From an uncultured Lachnospiraceae bacterium (GTDB lineage: Bacteria; Bacillota; Clostridia; Lachnospirales; Lachnospiraceae), in contig CADBTX010000159.1 of the NCBI GenBank assembly GCA_902797705.1, forward strand, positions 1 to 16,178: a DNA stretch of 16,178 nucleotides, given 5' to 3'. Positions 1 through 6,018 of the stretch are shown here, piece after piece; the first letter of the stretch is position 1; each line of letters begins with the position of its first letter. The notes beneath the pieces were generated by a model. The model worked only from the letters and a program-made list of their open reading frames with translations, made no database searches and was not told the origin of the DNA. Both the position numbers and the translations under genes were made by a program.

Positions 1-2
1 AC

Positions 3-221
3 AGCAGTCGTTCCGGATCCTGTAGTATTATCGCGTACTATAGCTCCGCCGGTCCCTTTGAGTAATATAGGATCCGGATTGCCGTCCCCGCTCATAATAG
101 CGGTCTTTGGCTGCACATCATCCTGTCCCTCCACAAAGGGAAGCTTCTGTATCATCACGAATCCGCCGTTAACCTCATCCAGCTCATTATCTTCAAGCTT
201 CCTAACAGTCTTTTCTTCCAT
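3..221 (-). CDS. Double-glycine leader peptide (bacteriocin- or RiPP-like precursor), 3' end off window
   Basis: Translating the minus strand from the ATG at 221 gives an open frame of at least 73 codons that leaves the window without a stop. The first 20 residues end in LEDNELDEVNGG, which matches the double-glycine leader consensus (L..ELD.V.GG) recognised by C39-peptidase ABC exporters of class II bacteriocins and by the peptidases of many RiPPs. Cleavage after G20 would release a mature part starting FVMIQKLPF, then a polar, Gly/Thr/Asp-rich stretch. No Cys is seen in the visible part, so a lanthipeptide or Cys-sactipeptide core is not supported there. An AGAGGG ribosome-binding site lies about 8 nt before the ATG. 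No exporter or modifying enzyme is visible; these would have to lie beyond the left edge. The leader is clear; the function of the mature peptide is unknown to me. Confidence 0.72.
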   Translation of the reverse strand, partial: MEEKTVRKLEDNELDEVNGGFVMIQKLPFVEGQDDVQPKTAIMSGDGNPDPILLKGTGGAIVRDNTTGSGTTA

Positions 222-339
222 TTTTTATACCCTCTGGCAGGCAAGTGTGCTCCTCGGTGACGTGCCTGCGCGGCACCGATGGAAGTTTCCTTCTATATCC
301 TTATACGAAGATTCCGCAGATTGTGGCAGCACTGATCTC

Positions 340-370
340 AAAAAAATATTTAGTGCCCTGGTTTTCAGGC
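340..370 (-). terminator. Possible rho-independent terminator after the SleB-type hydrolase gene
   Basis: Just after the TAA of the upstream gene, the minus-strand transcript can form a short stem between GCCTG and CAGGGC (355-370, one bulged G, loop AAAAC), followed about 8 nt later by a run of seven T (340-346). The stem is short and the T tract is farther away than usual, so termination may be only partial. Confidence 0.4.
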
Positions 371-378
371 GGTACCTT

Positions 379-1767
379 TTAAGCGTCTCCCTCTTCTTCC
401 TCTTCAGGAGCACTCTCTTCTTCTGCAGGTTCCTCCTGCTGTTCCTCCTGCTGCTCTTCCTCCGGTTCCTCTTCTTCCCCGGCTTCCTCTGAGAATTCTT
501 CCTCCTGTTCAGCCTCCTCGTCTTCAGAGGGCTTCTTGGCGCTTTCAAGAGTTTCATCCGCTGTGCCGTATCCCGAATACTTTCCGGTCCAGTAGAGATA
601 GAATACGTGGTGACCGATGATGGTTCCCTTAATGCCGGGAACTATGGTCCTGAAGAACAGACATTCTCCGATATTATTTTCACCGTTCATGGCCGCCCGG
701 GCCGCCTTGTAACACTCGGCATTGGCTCCCTGGGACAGCACTATGGCAAATCGTCCGCTGGTAACAGGCTCAAACTGTCCGGACTGATAGATGACTCCGG
801 TGATGGTATTGGGGAAGGCTCCGCTCATTACACGGTTCATTACAACGGCTCCCACCGCCACCTTACCGGCCCAGGGCTCTCCTCCTGCTTCGCACTGTAT
901 AAGCGCCGCCAGCATATCCTCTTCACCTGCGGAAACAGAGACCTCATTCAGGGATCGTTTGGCCATCTTCTGTGACAGTCTCGCCAGTTCTTCTTCCTTC
1001 TTCAGCTGATCTTTTAGAGCGCTTACCGTATTTCTTGCGGCGATAAGCTTTGCTTCATAGGCAAGGGCTTCCGCTTCGGCAACAGAGATCTCGCCTGCAT
1101 AGGCGGTTATGGAATTCCTGGTGTTGTTCACCAGATCCTGAACCTTATCCTGCTCAGCTGCTGCATCCTCCCTGAGGCCATCCAGTTTTTCCTTATCCTC
1201 CTCAAGTCCGGCCTTTTTCTTCTTTATATCCTCAATGGTCTCCTTATATCTCTCCAGCATTTCCTGGTCATACTGATTGACCCTTGAGATATATTCCGCC
1301 CGGTTCAGAAAATCACTGAAATTGGTGGTCTGCATGAAGAGCTCCAGATAGCTCTTCTTTCCCCTCTCATACTGGGTGCGGATCCTGGCCTTGATATATT
1401 TGTACTGATCCTCCGCATTCTGCTCAGCTTCCTCCAGGGCAGTCTCCGTATCCTCTATTTCTCCTTCCTTTATCTTGATCTCTTCTTCGATATCGGAAAG
1501 TTTGTCGGATACATTTTCAAGCTTGTTGTTCAGATCCGAAAGATTGCTCTTTAATACACTCTGAGTGTCCTTTAAGTCTTCCAGCTTGTCAGAGGTCTCA
1601 TCCAGCTTATCCTCTGTCTCTTCCTCGGTCTTTTTCGCCTCCTCCAGCTTCTCCGAAGTGGATTTTTCCGCATAGACCGAAAGCCCTCCCGGTAAGCCCA
1701 CTGAAAAAGCAACGGAAAGGACCGTGATAAAGACCAGGGTTCTTTTTAACAACTCCTTTATCCGCAA
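379..1767 (-). CDS. Secreted coiled-coil protein with C-terminal SleB-type cell-wall hydrolase domain
   Basis: A 462-aa protein that probably cleaves peptidoglycan outside the cell. Residues 1-33 form a Sec signal peptide (basic start, hydrophobic core, VYA before the likely cleavage site). Residues about 35-270 are heptad-rich, charged coiled coil resembling the CwlO/PcsB N-terminal region. Residues about 280-400 match the Hydrolase_2/SleB fold: AALIQCEAGGEP, AVGAVVMNRV, FPNTITGVIYQ and a YKAARAAMNG helix. E293 in the CEAGGEP motif corresponds to the expected catalytic Glu of this family. The last 50 residues are a polyacidic Glu/Gln/Pro tail. The start codon is TTG, supported by GAGGAA 7 nt upstream, inside the end of rpiB; only 1 nt separates the two genes, so coupling to rpiB translation is likely. 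SleB itself is a spore-cortex lytic enzyme, but the coiled coil here suggests vegetative wall turnover instead. Confidence 0.88.
   Translation of the reverse strand: MRIKELLKRTLVFITVLSVAFSVGLPGGLSVYAEKSTSEKLEEAKKTEEETEDKLDETSDKLEDLKDTQSVLKSNLSDLNNKLENVSDKLSDIEEEIKIKEGEIEDTETALEEAEQNAEDQYKYIKARIRTQYERGKKSYLELFMQTTNFSDFLNRAEYISRVNQYDQEMLERYKETIEDIKKKKAGLEEDKEKLDGLREDAAAEQDKVQDLVNNTRNSITAYAGEISVAEAEALAYEAKLIAARNTVSALKDQLKKEEELARLSQKMAKRSLNEVSVSAGEEDMLAALIQCEAGGEPWAGKVAVGAVVMNRVMSGAFPNTITGVIYQSGQFEPVTSGRFAIVLSQGANAECYKAARAAMNGENNIGECLFFRTIVPGIKGTIIGHHVFYLYWTGKYSGYGTADETLESAKKPSEDEEAEQEEEFSEEAGEEEEPEEEQQEEQQEEPAEEESAPEEEEEGDA
382..531 (-). repeat. Low-complexity GAA/GAG tract coding a polyacidic tail
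   Basis: The last 50 codons of the wall hydrolase gene are almost all GAA, GAG and CAG. Thirty of the 50 encoded residues are Asp or Glu, with most of the rest Gln, Pro, Ser and Ala. On the plus strand this reads as a run of CTT/CTC/TTC triplets. Such tracts can change length by slippage. Confidence 0.8.
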
Positions 1768-1768
1768 A

Positions 1769-2206
1769 TCAAGCTTCCTCTTCTATTTCTTTTACCCGGC
1801 GTACATGACGCTCACCGCCGGAAAAATCTTCCTTCAGGAAGGTATCTGTGATCGCAACGGCAAGTCCCGGCCCCACGATATTTGCCCCCAGGGCAAGGAC
1901 ATTGGCGTCATTATGAAGTCTTGTCATCTTTGCCATAAGCTCATTGGTACAGAGAGCAGCCCTTATGCCCTTTACTTTATTGGCGGCTATTGAGATACCT
2001 ATACCGGTGGTGCAGATAACGATGCCTCTTTCCGCCTCTCCATCTGCCACCGCATGTGCCACTGCATGGCCGAATACGGGATAATCGCAGGATTCCTTTG
2101 AATCACAGCCCTTGTCTATGATCTCATATCCCTCTTCCAGTAAGTGGGCTTTTATATGCTCCTTCAGATCAAATCCGCCGTGATCACTGCCTATTGCTAT
2201 CTTCAT
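1769..2206 (-). CDS. rpiB: Ribose-5-phosphate isomerase B
   Basis: Interconverts ribose 5-phosphate and ribulose 5-phosphate in the pentose phosphate pathway (cytosolic). At 145 aa it has the usual RpiB length. Family signatures are intact: GSDHGG near the N terminus (D8, H9), the catalytic Cys in IVICTTGIG (C65), the glycine-rich anion loop after it, AANKVKGIRAALC, and RLHNDANVLALG (H98, N99). The ATG has AAAGGAG about 9 nt upstream. It lies 23 nt after tsaC and 1 nt before the wall hydrolase start. tsaC (ywlC) and rpiB (ywlF) are also close neighbours in Bacillus subtilis, so this is conserved synteny. Some RpiB-family enzymes act on allose or galactose phosphates instead; the housekeeping context argues for ribose phosphate. 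Confidence 0.95.
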   Translation of the reverse strand: MKIAIGSDHGGFDLKEHIKAHLLEEGYEIIDKGCDSKESCDYPVFGHAVAHAVADGEAERGIVICTTGIGISIAANKVKGIRAALCTNELMAKMTRLHNDANVLALGANIVGPGLAVAITDTFLKEDFSGGERHVRRVKEIEEEA

Positions 2207-2229
2207 TTTTATGACGCTCCTTTCATCTT

Positions 2230-3285
2230 CTATACTTCTATGATCTTATGACCCGCTGCTCTGACGAGTCTGTTCATAATGGCCATCCCCGCTCCGGGAA
2301 CATCAAATTCCTCAGAATAGATAAGGTCCGCATCCTTCCTGTCCATATCCCTCAGGACCGAAAACAGATTCTTCGCGATGGAAGGCGGATCCTTCCTTGA
2401 GCCGACAGATTCCACAATATCCGCCCTGTATCTGTCCTTCGTCTCTTCAGAGGAGAGAACCCCGGTCCTTAAACCCTTTTCTCCGTCAGAGGCGCATCTT
2501 TTGTTTATCTCGGAGATCACCTGCTCCGGATCTCCCTTTACTATATACAGCTCTCCTCTGGGGGCGTAGTGCTTATACTTCATTCCGGGAGCCTTCGGCC
2601 TGGCGTTTTCGTCCATCACTCCCTCTATGGATGGATCGATATCCACTTCCCCGATCTTCTCCCGCAGCATGTCGATACTTATGATCCCGGGTCTTAAGAG
2701 ACAGGGAATATCTCCGGACATATCCACTATGGTGGACTCAAGGCCTATTCCCACTTCCCCTCCGTCTATTATAAGAGGGATCTTTCCCCTCATATCCTCA
2801 AGGACATGTTCCGCCGTGGTGCAGCTGGGTCTCCCGGAACTATTGGCGCTGGGGGCCGCTATATATCCTCCCGATGCCAGGATGAATTCCCGGGCGATAT
2901 CATTTACAGGCATCCTGACAGCCACTGTATCCAGGCCGCCTGTCGTCTCCTTCGGAACAGCCCCGGATCTCCTGAAAACAAGGGTAAGGGGTCCGGGCCA
3001 GAAGGCATCTATAAGTATCTCCGCCTTTTCCGGGACGGAAGCGGTTATCTTTTTCAGGGCACTTTTCTCCGCAATATGCACGATAAGCGGATTGTCCGAG
3101 GGCCTTCCCTTTGCGGCGTATATCTTTGCGGAAGACTCGGGGTTAAGGGCGTCACCTGCCAGTCCATACACTGTTTCCGTGGGGATCCCCACCAGTTCAC
3201 CGCTTTTTATAAGCTTTCCCGCTTCCTCCATCAAGGAGCGGTCCCGTTCCGGGTCCCCAAAAGCTTTTTTGACTTTTGTGTCCAT
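2230..3285 (-). CDS. ywlC: L-threonylcarbamoyladenylate synthase (Sua5/YwlC type)
   Basis: Makes threonylcarbamoyl-AMP from Thr, bicarbonate and ATP, the first step of the t6A37 modification of ANN-decoding tRNAs. At 351 aa it is the long Sua5 form. The YrdC domain covers about 13-205, with PTETVYGLAGDA, the KGRPSDNPL loop (K59, R61), WPGPLTLVF and the PSANSSGRPS motif (S146, N148). The typical Sua5 linker PKAPGMKYKHYAP follows at about 230-242, and a Rossmann-like C-terminal domain completes the protein. It starts with ATG in a TAATG overlap with the GH18 gene stop, with only a modest purine-rich stretch upstream, so it probably depends on coupled re-initiation. The gene may be named tsaC, sua5 or ywlC. 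Confidence 0.95.
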   Translation of the reverse strand: MDTKVKKAFGDPERDRSLMEEAGKLIKSGELVGIPTETVYGLAGDALNPESSAKIYAAKGRPSDNPLIVHIAEKSALKKITASVPEKAEILIDAFWPGPLTLVFRRSGAVPKETTGGLDTVAVRMPVNDIAREFILASGGYIAAPSANSSGRPSCTTAEHVLEDMRGKIPLIIDGGEVGIGLESTIVDMSGDIPCLLRPGIISIDMLREKIGEVDIDPSIEGVMDENARPKAPGMKYKHYAPRGELYIVKGDPEQVISEINKRCASDGEKGLRTGVLSSEETKDRYRADIVESVGSRKDPPSIAKNLFSVLRDMDRKDADLIYSEEFDVPGAGMAIMNRLVRAAGHKIIEV

Positions 3286-5129
3286 TATTCAGCCGCCTCT
3301 TCCGCCGGCGCCTCGCCGCTGTCACCGCCTGAGGCCACATTCCCGAGAGCATAGGCCTCAATATCAGGCCACACCGAAGCATCCTCCAGTCCCAGCTTCC
3401 AGAAAGCCGCCCCTGCAAGACCGTAGCCATCCATGATGCTAAGCTTGGCATTCATGGAATCCCTGTCCTCCAGCCAGAGCCTCCAAAGGGCGCCGTCACT
3501 CTCGTATTCACCGTAATCACAGCCGGCTCCGTCATCCCAGGAGGGAGTGACTCCGTGGGATGAAAGCGTTTCCATGGCTTCTGTCATGGGAAGGGCTCTG
3601 GTGCTCTTTACCACTCCGTTATCCGTCTCCCATATCCTGGAGTAAAAAGGAAGTCCGTTGATGATCTTTGAGGCATCCACCTCCACCAGCGTCTTTTCAA
3701 TACCGCTCTCCACATAATTCAGACTGGCAACGGGCCCGGCCTCTGTAGAAGCTGCGTTATATTCATCATATCCCATGATGACCACATAATCCGAAACCCT
3801 GCCCTGCACATCCCTGTAATAGTGCATGGAATGGGCTTCCGGAACATAGTTATCGACAGACAGTATAAGTCCGGCTTCATGACCGGCCACCGACAATTCC
3901 TTAATGAACTGGGCAAAATCCACGCCGGTCTCCCCCGCCAGATTTTCCAGATCCACATTGATACCGTCAGCACCACAGGCTGTTACAGAGGAGACCAGAT
4001 TTTCCACCAGTTTCTGTCTGCTGCCGCTGTCCGAAAGGACCGCCTCCGTTCCGTCCACCACGTCGAAATCGAGGCAGTTAAAGTTGTCTACCACGGCCCA
4101 GACCTGCTTTCCCGCGTCATGGGCGGCCTTTACATATTCCTGTGAGGAAAGATCCGTGATATTGCCCTCATTATCCTTTAAGGAATACCAGGTGGGGGAT
4201 AGGACGTTCAATGCACTGCCTTTAGCGATAACGTCATATACACCCTGGTTTGCATCCTGATTCGTGACCTGATGCCAGCCCAGCACCACCTTCTGATTAA
4301 AGGAGGTAGTGGGGAATTTCATCTCCGGCACATTTCCAGGAGCAGAGTCAGTAACGTCACTGTAACCGTCCAGCTCCTTATTCAGAACATATCCGGGAAT
4401 CCCCTTCTCAGTCTGAACAGAGGTCCACTCATTCCCGGCGTCCAGGATCCTGACCTTATCATCCTTTTCAAGAGTTGCCAGAATATCGCTGTTCTTATTC
4501 ATTCCGGAGTGTACCCCGGTCTTCTTTACGGCCAGAGCCTCGGAGTGCTTCCCCCAGGAATTCCTTATATATATATACGGAGCACTTTCATCAATGTACT
4601 CCTTATATTCAATATCAGTAAATTTTTTCAGGATATCCGAAGAAAGGCAGAGGGTGCCGCTTATCTTCGTGATCCCGTCGTTCCCGCCGAAGCTTTCCGT
4701 TCCCTCCGGCGTGGTATAGAGCACGACGTCTTCCTTTTCATCATAATAGTACCAGTTATTCAGGTTTTCCCTTACGTAGTCATAGGGAATATAAACCGTC
4801 CCCCCCTGAATAAAGGCCTTTGTCTCCGTTTCAACAGTGTCATTCAGGATTATCCCGGCCTCATCGCTCATAAGACCTCCGAAGAGGGCTGCGATGTCGG
4901 CGTTGACCCTGTAATCCTTTTCCGCAACAGAGCTCCGGATCCTGCCTGCAATGATGATGATAAGGAGTATCACCGCGGCTGCGGCTAAAGGCACCAGCAC
5001 CGAGGAAGCCTGAAGGCCGCCTCTCCTCCGTTTTCTGCCGCCGGCTCTCTTTTTTCTTTCAACCCGTTTTTTAACGGTTTCAATATTCTCTATCTCAAGA
5101 TCGTCAAAATCTTTATCGTTCAGTCTCAT
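3285..5129 (-). CDS. Membrane-anchored SH3 / glycoside hydrolase family 18 protein
   Basis: A 614-aa envelope glycosidase. From the chosen start: an acidic then strongly Lys/Arg-rich cytoplasmic head (1-42), one transmembrane helix (about 43-62, LVPLAAAAVILLIIIIAG), an extracellular region resembling a copper-amine-oxidase N-like domain (about 73-192), a bacterial SH3 domain (about 197-254, with KKTGVHSGMNKNSDIL) and a GH18 barrel (about 277-597). The GH18 signature reads DGINVDLEN, with D388, D393 and the acid/base E395 all present, so it should be active. YVVIMGYDEYN and AAFWKLGLED are further GH18 strands. It resembles the YaaH/YdhD/SleL group that cleaves wall N-acetylglucosamine polymers. 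An upstream in-frame ATG at 5153 would add 8 residues, but a TATAAT element lies within that extension, so I prefer MRLNDKDF. Neither start has a recognisable Shine-Dalgarno site. Confidence 0.88.
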   Translation of the reverse strand: MRLNDKDFDDLEIENIETVKKRVERKKRAGGRKRRRGGLQASSVLVPLAAAAVILLIIIIAGRIRSSVAEKDYRVNADIAALFGGLMSDEAGIILNDTVETETKAFIQGGTVYIPYDYVRENLNNWYYYDEKEDVVLYTTPEGTESFGGNDGITKISGTLCLSSDILKKFTDIEYKEYIDESAPYIYIRNSWGKHSEALAVKKTGVHSGMNKNSDILATLEKDDKVRILDAGNEWTSVQTEKGIPGYVLNKELDGYSDVTDSAPGNVPEMKFPTTSFNQKVVLGWHQVTNQDANQGVYDVIAKGSALNVLSPTWYSLKDNEGNITDLSSQEYVKAAHDAGKQVWAVVDNFNCLDFDVVDGTEAVLSDSGSRQKLVENLVSSVTACGADGINVDLENLAGETGVDFAQFIKELSVAGHEAGLILSVDNYVPEAHSMHYYRDVQGRVSDYVVIMGYDEYNAASTEAGPVASLNYVESGIEKTLVEVDASKIINGLPFYSRIWETDNGVVKSTRALPMTEAMETLSSHGVTPSWDDGAGCDYGEYESDGALWRLWLEDRDSMNAKLSIMDGYGLAGAAFWKLGLEDASVWPDIEAYALGNVASGGDSGEAPAEEAAE

Positions 5130-5136
5130 AGATGGT

Positions 5137-5165
5137 ATTATAGCACAGATCATTGATTTTCATCA
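5137..5165 (-). promoter_or_regulatory. Candidate promoter of the GH18-tsaC-rpiB-hydrolase operon
   Basis: On the minus strand an extended -10 (TGCTATAAT, hexamer at 5142-5137) sits 7 nt before the preferred GH18 ATG. A -35 with only partial match lies about 17-18 bp upstream (around 5160-5165). Transcription would begin at or next to the ATG, giving a leaderless message. Confidence 0.5.
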
Positions 5166-5179
5166 GAAAATCGATGATC
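5148..5179 (-). promoter_or_regulatory. 32-bp dyad over the GH18 promoter -35 region (operator candidate)
   Basis: GATCATTGATTTTC (5148-5161) and GAAAATCGATGATC (5166-5179) are 14-bp arms complementary except at one position, around a 4-bp centre. No T tract follows on either strand, so it does not look like a terminator. It ends 5 bp from the -10 hexamer and covers where the -35 should be, as expected for a repressor or activator site. Confidence 0.5.
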
Positions 5180-5212
5180 GTAGTGGAACCCCTGACCCGT
5201 TTCTGAATAATA

Positions 5213-5282
5213 CAGCCCTCCATGCTTCCGTCTTCTTAGCATTTGGGGCGCCATCAGGACTTAAAAAGCGCACGGAGGGCTG
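5213..5282. repeat. 70-bp segment bounded by 13-bp inverted repeats
   Basis: CAGCCCTCCATGC (5213-5225) and GCACGGAGGGCTG (5270-5282) are inverted copies with a single mismatch, enclosing 44 nt. Inside lies a further small inverted pair, ATGCT (5222-5226) and AGCAT (5237-5241). No T tract follows the outer stem on either strand. It could be a structured RNA, a transcription boundary, or a very small inverted-repeat element; no target-site duplication is evident. Confidence 0.5.
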
Positions 5283-5316
5283 AGTCAAGGAGTTATGATC
5301 CTGCCGTATCAGGGCT

Positions 5317-5547
5317 TCAGCTCATCATCACATTCACCCTGTCGAATCTTATCTCGGATAATTCGCCGAGATCGTCATCTACATAGTCAGCCATATAGCT
5401 GCCCCCGCCTTCCATCACTGTCTGAACCGCCTGTTCGGGAGATGAAGGTTTATCCTGCACATACAGTTTTATCCCGTTACTGGCATAATAACTCAGCTCA
5501 GAAAGAAGATGGAGCTTACTGCTTAATTCTTCACATGTGTCATTCAT
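5317..5547 (-). CDS. Small conserved-looking hypothetical protein (76 aa)
   Basis: I do not recognise a named family with certainty. The protein is soluble and acidic, with a helical N-terminal half (SSKLHLLSELSYYASNGIKLYV), a PSSPEQAVQTVMEGG segment and an acidic SYMADYVDDDLGELSEIRFDRV end. There is no signal peptide, membrane segment or Cys pair (one Cys at position 5). The reading frame is credible: the ATG has AAGGGG about 7 nt upstream, and the composition is that of a folded small protein. It stands alone on the minus strand, with 460 bp of non-coding DNA upstream and about 190 bp downstream before the GH18 gene. Similar short proteins with an SYMADYV-like core occur in Lachnospiraceae as far as I recall, but no function is known to me. 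Confidence 0.68.
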   Translation of the reverse strand: MNDTCEELSSKLHLLSELSYYASNGIKLYVQDKPSSPEQAVQTVMEGGGSYMADYVDDDLGELSEIRFDRVNVMMS

Positions 5548-5820
5548 TTTCTACCCCTTTTTTTCGGTGCCGGAGCATGCAAAAAGGAATGTCTGTGATA
5601 TATCCCGTCCCTGCTTTACTCCGGTATACCCTCATATTCAGGCCGTCCGACCGGATGCTGTTCGCCTGCAGTTCGTATCTCAGAAAATAAAGATATTTTT
5701 CATTACTTATGTTTCTTCATGGAAATGCCGATATAAAAAATACAGAAAGAGCTTTCGTCATTCGTTCATGTTGGAAATTTCTCCGGAAACCGGAATGAAA
5801 TGAATACGAACTACGGCTGT

Positions 5821-5860
5821 GCTGACCCCCTCTCCGCATCTTTGTCAAAGATTTGTCAGC
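5821..5860. repeat. Nested inverted repeats in the mecA upstream region
   Basis: GCTGAC (5821-5826) pairs with GTCAGC (5855-5860), enclosing a perfect inner stem ATCTTT/AAAGAT (5838-5843, 5847-5852) with a GTC loop. A competing outer pair, CGGCTG (5814-5819) with CAGCCG (5857-5862), overlaps the same right arm, so the two pairings exclude each other. Confidence 0.4.
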
Positions 5861-5875
5861 CGACCCGTGAAGAAG

Positions 5876-5903
5876 ATTATACATCAAAAAATTTAAATAG
5901 CAA
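5876..5903 (-). promoter_or_regulatory. Weak candidate promoter facing the 76-aa gene
   Basis: The minus strand reads TTGCTA (5903-5898), a 16-bp spacer, then a perfect TATAAT (5881-5876). If used, it would give a leader of about 320 nt before the small gene. The -35 matches only 4 of 6 bases. Confidence 0.3.
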
Positions 5904-5937
5904 GGGATTTATTAAAAAATTATTATTTTTTATCCCT
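5903..5937. repeat. AT-rich hairpin upstream of mecA
   Basis: TAAAAAAT (5913-5920) and ATTTTTTA (5925-5932) are perfect inverted arms around TATT. Outer AGGGA (5903-5907) and TCCCT (5933-5937) can extend the stem, with a 5-nt bulge on the left. It lies just upstream of the presumed mecA -35. Confidence 0.45.
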
Positions 5938-5952
5938 CCCGGAACTTTATGC

Positions 5953-5979
5953 TTGACTATATACGTATAATAGTATAAA
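5953..5979 (+). promoter_or_regulatory. Candidate mecA promoter
   Basis: TTGACT (5953-5958) matches the -35 consensus in 5 of 6 bases. TATAAA (5974-5979) lies 15 bp downstream, a somewhat short spacer; a perfect TATAAT at 5966-5971 is too close to this -35. A perfect 10-bp palindrome (TATACGTATA, 5960-5969) and ACTAT/ATAGT/ACTAT elements overlap the region. Confidence 0.45.
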
Positions 5980-6001
5980 ACTATCTGATTAGAATCTAGA
6001 G

Positions 6002-6012
6002 AAGGGTAGGTG
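6002..6012 (+). promoter_or_regulatory. Ribosome-binding site that decides the mecA start
   Basis: AAGGGTAGGTG precedes the ATG at 6019 with a normal 6-nt gap. An in-frame GTG at 6010-6012 lies inside this purine-rich site and would be too close to it, so the ATG is preferred. Confidence 0.6.
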
Positions 6013-6018
6013 CGTCAT

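Larger units (their letters stand above)
5548..6018. other. Intergenic region with several inverted repeats and divergent promoter candidates
   Basis: About 470 bp without a credible gene, between a minus-strand orphan gene and plus-strand mecA. An 88-codon plus-strand frame at 5537-5803 has no ribosome-binding site or recognisable motif and is not called. The stretch contains alternative stems at 5814-5862, an AT-rich hairpin at 5903-5937, and promoter-like sequences facing both ways. The right half is strongly AT-rich with A and T tracts, as in UP elements or curved DNA. Confidence 0.6.

Noticed and set aside
2627..3436. Long plus-strand open frame (269 codons)
   Set aside because: It is antisense to tsaC and the end of the GH18 gene; Ser/Pro/Ile-rich composition is typical of a shadow frame.
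5190..5290. Signal recognition particle RNA or known riboswitch in the inverted-repeat segment
   Set aside because: The conserved SRP motif (GGTCAGG..CGGAAGGAAGCAGC) and the consensus cores of common riboswitches are absent; only general hairpin structure is seen.
5537..5803. 88-codon plus-strand frame in the mecA upstream region
   Set aside because: No Shine-Dalgarno site, no recognisable motif, odd composition, and it begins inside the start of the 76-aa gene.
5966..5971. Perfect TATAAT as the mecA -10
   Set aside because: It lies only 7 bp after the best -35 (TTGACT), and no good -35 is found 16-18 bp upstream of it, so TATAAA at 5974 is favoured with caution.
6010..6018. GTG at 6010 as mecA start
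   Set aside because: It lies within the ribosome-binding site; MecA proteins begin at the MKIE... Met, which is spaced correctly.
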